A stretch of 9,166 nucleotides of DNA, taken from positions 1 to 9,166 of the forward strand of contig DAOWIC010000294.1 of the NCBI GenBank assembly GCA_030641085.1, in the 5' to 3' direction. This stretch comes from Calditrichota bacterium. Its GTDB lineage: Bacteria; Zixibacteria; MSB-5A5; GN15; FEB-12. A model generated the notes under the pieces. That model had not been told where the DNA came from, did no database searches, and saw only the letters and a list, made by a program, of their open reading frames with translations. Positions 6,855 to 9,166 of this stretch are shown one piece after another. Position numbers and translations under genes: made by a program. The first letter of the stretch is position 1. The number at the start of each line of letters is the position of its first letter.

Positions 6855-7222
6855 TATTTCCTGATCCTCAGATATGGCTTTAGGCGTTCGTAGGTCCGGG
6901 GACCGATCCCGTTCACCTCGGTAATATCGATTTCGGTTTCAAACGGCTGGTGTCGCCGGTACTCGACTATCCGGTCGGCCAGAGCCTTGCCTATTCCCGG
7001 CAGCAGTTCTAATGAATCGACCGGAGCGGTGTTCGGGTCGAGTTGGAATATCCCGGTCAGTTCGTTACTAACCTCGCCGAGGTGGATCTCAAGCGACAAC
7101 GGTTCCTCGGCCGGCGTCGCATACGACTGGGCCAGCAGGTATATCCCCATCAGCACTGCTGTGGCGCTCAGCAACGCGAGAAATTTCAACTGACGTGATG
7201 TGAAATCGAAAAAGCGATTCAT
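6851..7222 (-). CDS. ComEA-like membrane-anchored helix-hairpin-helix protein
   Basis: The 123-residue product has a short basic N-terminus, one transmembrane segment (about 13-31, FLALLSATAVLMGIYLLA), a linker, and a C-terminal ComEA-type domain: DPNTAPVDSLELLPGIGKAL with the first LPGIG hairpin (74-78), then a second hairpin VNGIGPRTYERLKPYL (103-118). In ComEA these hairpins bind double-stranded DNA without sequence specificity during natural transformation; similar domains also occur in unrelated exported proteins. The orientation suggested is N-in with the DNA-binding domain outside the membrane. The ATG at 7222 has only a weak GGA-type ribosome site. The TGA overlaps the TTG of the PilM-like gene. 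No comEC or comF lies in the window, so a DNA-uptake role is an inference from the domain and the pilus-like neighbour. Confidence 0.8.
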   Translation of the reverse strand: MNRFFDFTSRQLKFLALLSATAVLMGIYLLAQSYATPAEEPLSLEIHLGEVSNELTGIFQLDPNTAPVDSLELLPGIGKALADRIVEYRRHQPFETEIDITEVNGIGPRTYERLKPYLRIRKY

Positions 7223-7306
7223 ATCATCCGAGAGAATAAATATTGACTCACCCGGACAATATATATCGAGGCGGGGAAAAAGCCAGTCAAACGAGCGGCT
7301 GCTCCT

Positions 7307-7852
7307 CTATTTTATGCCGATCAATCGGCTGTCGACATCCTCCGGCAGCGGGATAAGGGTGACCTCATCACCGATCAGGCCCGCGATAGCGTCGGCCGTT
7401 TCTTCACCGTCGATGAGCTTGCCAGCCAAGCGCTTGTTGTAGATACCGAAAAACATCTGACGGCTGTCCCGACTGCGCTTACCGTCGTAATAACCGAGGA
7501 ACTGCTCACCTTTGTAGCGCTTAACCAGATCGACCAGCAACTTCGGGGGGAAGTCGGCAATGGCGCTGGAACCGATAAAAACAGCGTCCGAATCGGCATC
7601 CTCAAGCGCGGTCGCGACCCCGACCACGGTATTAGTCCGCGCAAAATTATCGCAGACATGCGGAAAATTCAGGTAGTGTTCCGAGGCTTGGTCACTCTTG
7701 ATGACCAGTTTTACGCGGTCAAAAATCGCGGCGTAACGGCGGAAACTCCGCGCCAGTTGGATCTCCTCGCCCACATTCTCAAAATCACGCTCCCGGTTGA
7801 TCTTCCCTCCCGCAAGGATGTAGCAGTCCATCTTGCGGAACCAGTCACACAT
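7307..7852 (-). CDS. MobA-like nucleotidyltransferase-fold protein, probably catalytically degenerate
   Basis: The 181-residue product begins like MobA/IspD-type NTP transferases (MDCYILAGGKINR, 8-20) and keeps the order of blocks: LAGG loop, VKLVIKSDQ strand (47-55), a middle strand DAVFIGSSAIADFPPKLL (89-106), FFGIYNKRLAGKL (134-146) and a C-terminal LPEDVD (169-174) that may echo the 'NTPED' end of MobA. Two hallmark features are missing: the GGxSxRMGxDK loop reads GGKINRERDFENVG without the usual lysine, and the metal-binding 'CDMP' is SSAIADFP. It may therefore bind but not transfer nucleotides, or use a changed substrate. The ATG at 7852 has AGGAAGGA 8 nt upstream; an internal ATG at 7831 would also begin at the fold. 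It lies 84 bp before the ComEA-like gene on the same strand. No other molybdopterin gene is present, so molybdenum cofactor synthesis is not supported. Confidence 0.6.
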   Translation of the reverse strand: MCDWFRKMDCYILAGGKINRERDFENVGEEIQLARSFRRYAAIFDRVKLVIKSDQASEHYLNFPHVCDNFARTNTVVGVATALEDADSDAVFIGSSAIADFPPKLLVDLVKRYKGEQFLGYYDGKRSRDSRQMFFGIYNKRLAGKLIDGEETADAIAGLIGDEVTLIPLPEDVDSRLIGIK

Positions 7853-7892
7853 TTTGCAGATCCTTCCTGCTATAGTTGATTTTTCTCAAGGT

Positions 7893-7962
7893 GGGAATCG
7901 GGAAAAATGATAGCCCTGCTAAACTGCCGCCTCTCTTGCGGGAATGGCGGCCAACCGATCCC
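7893..7962 (-). other. Possible structured RNA leader (three-way-junction fold) upstream of the MobA-like gene
   Basis: Read on the minus strand, 7955-7962 (GGGATCGG) can pair with 7893-7901 (CCGATTCCC) with one bulged base, enclosing a 6-bp GC hairpin (GCCGCC at 7946-7951 with GGCGGC at 7926-7931, 14-nt loop) and a small hairpin TAGC-AGG-GCTA (7911-7921). It ends about 40 nt before the ATG at 7852. I do not recognise a known riboswitch or ncRNA consensus. Seen pairing only; function is not shown. Confidence 0.35.
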
Positions 7963-7966
7963 AGAG

Positions 7967-7998
7967 CTAACATCATTGAACCCATGTTAGGATTCAAT
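7967..7998. repeat. Two interleaved inverted repeats
   Basis: CTAACAT (7967-7973) is inversely repeated as ATGTTAG (7984-7990). ATTGAA (7975-7980) is inversely repeated as TTCAAT (7993-7998). The arms alternate A-B-A'-B', so the two hairpins cannot form together as simple stems. They lie between the terminator at 8029-8065 and the possible leader at 7893-7962, where the promoter for the MobA-like gene would be expected. Confidence 0.6.
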
Positions 7999-8028
7999 TA
8001 AACGCCTCAATTCGGGCATAACCAACTT

Positions 8029-8065
8029 AAAAAAGCCGGATCCATCACTTTTTTAACAGTCCGGC
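8029..8065 (-). terminator. Probable intrinsic terminator downstream of lptC
   Basis: On the minus strand GCCGGA (8060-8065) pairs with TCCGGC (8035-8040), followed directly by six T (8034-8029). The loop is long (19 nt), which weakens it, but the T run and the position about 40 bp after the lptC stop fit well. It isolates the envelope genes from the MobA-like gene. Confidence 0.65.
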
Positions 8066-8101
8066 CATCGGGAAGATTTTTCTCAGTCAATCGTCGGCAG
8101 G

Positions 8102-8665
8102 TCAGGGGGCGAGCTTGTCCGGGTCCTCCACCGCACCCGAGACCTGGTTGAGAATCTTGTAGCTGTTGAGCTTTTCGTCGGCCTCCAACCCCCATCCGGT
8201 TATCACATCATCCTCGCGAGTGATCTTCACAAAAGCGTCGGTTTTGATCTTGTCCGCCTTGGAGTCCCACCAGAGATAGTCGGTCTCAAGCCGTGACTTG
8301 TCTTCGGTGATCACCACCACATTGCCGTAGATATATAGCTGGCCGGTCGCCTCGCGGATAATACCGGAGTCGCCCACGATCTGGGTCGAAACCTGACCGG
8401 TGGAATCAAACACGTCGATATCCAGCTTGTAGGCCATGGTGGAATCGTTGGACTCGAACTTGATGATCTTCTCCGAAAGGATTTCGGTCGTTACCCGGCC
8501 TCGATCATACAGATATATCTTGGCGCCGCTGACTTCGGTGTCCGGCTTGGATGCACTGTCGGTGACACCGGGTCGGTCGGTCGCGCTCGGCTCCTGACCG
8601 CTGCATCCAGCCAGCAGCCCCAAAAACAAAAGCCCAAGAAGGGCGGTTTTGACAAAGCTATTCAT
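8102..8665 (-). CDS. lptC: LptC-like LPS export protein, lipoprotein form
   Basis: LptC is the periplasmic bridge protein that receives LPS from the LptBFG transporter and passes it to LptA. The 187-residue product has a lipoprotein signal peptide with lipobox LLAG-Cys21, followed by a Ser/Thr/Asp-rich linker (22-45) and a beta-rich domain typical of the family: TEVSGAKIYLYDRGRVTTEI, MAYKLDIDVFDSTG, IREATGQLYIYGNVVVITED, RLETDYLWWDSKADKI and ITGWGLEADEKL. The last blocks correspond to the 'L.T..L.Wd...~ki.t...v.i....~.i.G.G~~~d' pattern of LptC/LptA. Enterobacterial LptC has an uncleaved N-terminal anchor; a lipoprotein form is more like Bacteroidetes. ATG 8665 has AGGAG only 3 nt upstream, closer than usual. 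It follows the acyltransferase gene by 58 bp and is likely in one transcript with it, ending at 8029-8065. Confidence 0.88.
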   Translation of the reverse strand: MNSFVKTALLGLLFLGLLAGCSGQEPSATDRPGVTDSASKPDTEVSGAKIYLYDRGRVTTEILSEKIIKFESNDSTMAYKLDIDVFDSTGQVSTQIVGDSGIIREATGQLYIYGNVVVITEDKSRLETDYLWWDSKADKIKTDAFVKITREDDVITGWGLEADEKLNSYKILNQVSGAVEDPDKLAP

Positions 8666-8723
8666 ATACTCCTAAACCTTATAAAAATTATCGGAGCACA
8701 AGGACGATAATATACCGAAAATG

Positions 8724-9166
8724 TCAAGAGTTATTTTCCGGGCGGGAGCGCCAGCGGTTATGAAGCCAGATCCACTGGTCCGGCGCGGAACGGATTATTT
8801 CCTCTAAGGCATTGGTACACCTACAGGTAACATCGTAGACGGCCTGCTCGGAAGATAGATTCGGGTCGGTTTCGACCGGCGGTTTTATCACAATTCGATA
8901 TTTATTTTCGGCCGTTCTCAGGCAGGCCATCGGCACAAAGGCCGCACCCGCCCGCAGCCCAACCAGTGACTGCCCGACCGGGGTTCGAGCCAGGCGACCG
9001 AAGGCCGGAATGAACATGTTCCGCACCCGCCAGGAATCGGTGTCGATCAGCACTCCCAGCGCCTTCCCCGCTTTCAACCAGGTCAAGTACCGGCGTGGCG
9101 AATCGGTGGTGGCGATATTGGTCAGGCCGAGCGATCGCCGGTTTTCGACCAACAGGCGGTCCAGCC
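8724..9166 (-). CDS. LpxL/HtrB-type lipid A (or phospholipid) acyltransferase, C-terminal part
   Basis: Only the last 146 residues are visible; the 5' part, including the HxxxxD/E catalytic motif, lies beyond the right edge. The frame is open to the edge (LDRLLVENRRSLGL...), so the TTG at 9152 is not the true start. Typical family blocks are GVLIDTDSW (near the conserved 'D.d' region), FIPAFGRLARTPVG, FVPMACLRTAENKYRIVIKPPVE, a YDVTCRCTNALEEIIR helix and the closing PDQWIWLHNRWRSRP, close to the family's 'P.qW.WlHrRWk.rp' end. LpxL-type enzymes add a secondary acyl chain to lipid A at the inner membrane. Its place directly before lptC supports an LPS role, but substrate and position cannot be read from this fragment. 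Confidence 0.87.
   Translation of the reverse strand, partial: LDRLLVENRRSLGLTNIATTDSPRRYLTWLKAGKALGVLIDTDSWRVRNMFIPAFGRLARTPVGQSLVGLRAGAAFVPMACLRTAENKYRIVIKPPVETDPNLSSEQAVYDVTCRCTNALEEIIRSAPDQWIWLHNRWRSRPENNS

Noticed and set aside
7893..7962. A molybdenum-cofactor riboswitch, suggested by the MobA-like gene downstream.
   Set aside because: I could not find the recognisable conserved hairpin-loop segments of that class, and the downstream protein lacks MobA catalytic residues.
7967..7998. An H-type pseudoknot formed by both interleaved stems together.
   Set aside because: The connecting loops are 1, 3 and 2 nt; a 2-nt loop is too short to cross a 7-bp stem, so alternative hairpins or protein sites are more likely.
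8666..8730. A TTGACA box just after the acyltransferase stop (8722-8727) as the -35 of an lptC promoter.
   Set aside because: No suitable -10 lies 16-18 nt downstream; TATATT is too close (7 nt) and GATAAT too far, so lptC is better explained as co-transcribed.

Overview
The window reads as a chromosomal stretch from a diderm (LPS-bearing) bacterium with moderately high GC. Ten of its eleven protein genes lie on the minus strand, and most are housekeeping genes. An LptC-like lipoprotein beside a lipid A acyltransferase-like gene implies an outer membrane with LPS. The lysyl-tRNA synthetase motif 2 region (FRNEGMDRLHNPEF) and a lipoprotein-type LptC resemble versions I associate with the Bacteroidetes/FCB side of the tree, including candidate phyla such as Zixibacteria. 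This placement is an impression from motifs, not a phylogeny.

Layout from left to right. Positions 1-799 (-) hold the N-terminal part of an RqcH/NFACT ribosome quality control protein, cut by the window edge, with a promoter that appears to give a leaderless mRNA. Positions 1041-2432 (-) encode class II fumarase FumC, with its own promoter and a hairpin terminator. Positions 2692-3198 (+) hold the only plus-strand gene, a small secreted protein of unknown function; two overlapping promoters and a perfect operator-like inverted repeat precede it, and a strong bidirectional terminator shared with the facing gene follows it. Positions 3300-3572 (-) encode a small RRM RNA-binding protein. Positions 3772-5352 (-) encode lysyl-tRNA synthetase, preceded by coaD (phosphopantetheine adenylyltransferase), which has a good promoter of its own.

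Further right, 5994-7222 (-) is a two-gene, translationally coupled pair: a membrane-anchored ComEA-like helix-hairpin-helix protein and a PilM/GspL-like actin-fold protein whose nucleotide-binding motifs look eroded. Upstream of it, 7307-7852 (-) encodes a MobA-like nucleotidyltransferase-fold protein that also lacks expected catalytic residues. A 249-bp intergenic region (7853-8101) holds a terminator, two interleaved inverted repeats and a possible three-way-junction RNA leader. The right end is lptC (8102-8665) and the C-terminal part of an LpxL/HtrB-type acyltransferase (8724-9166), both envelope-biogenesis functions.

I found no tRNA, rRNA, CRISPR array, insertion sequence or clear mobile element. 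No gap between genes exceeds 300 bp. The most unusual parts are the pair of degenerate-enzyme genes with the ComEA-like protein (5994-7852), the structured leader upstream of them, and the operator/promoter of the secreted protein. None of these amounts to a demonstrated new system.
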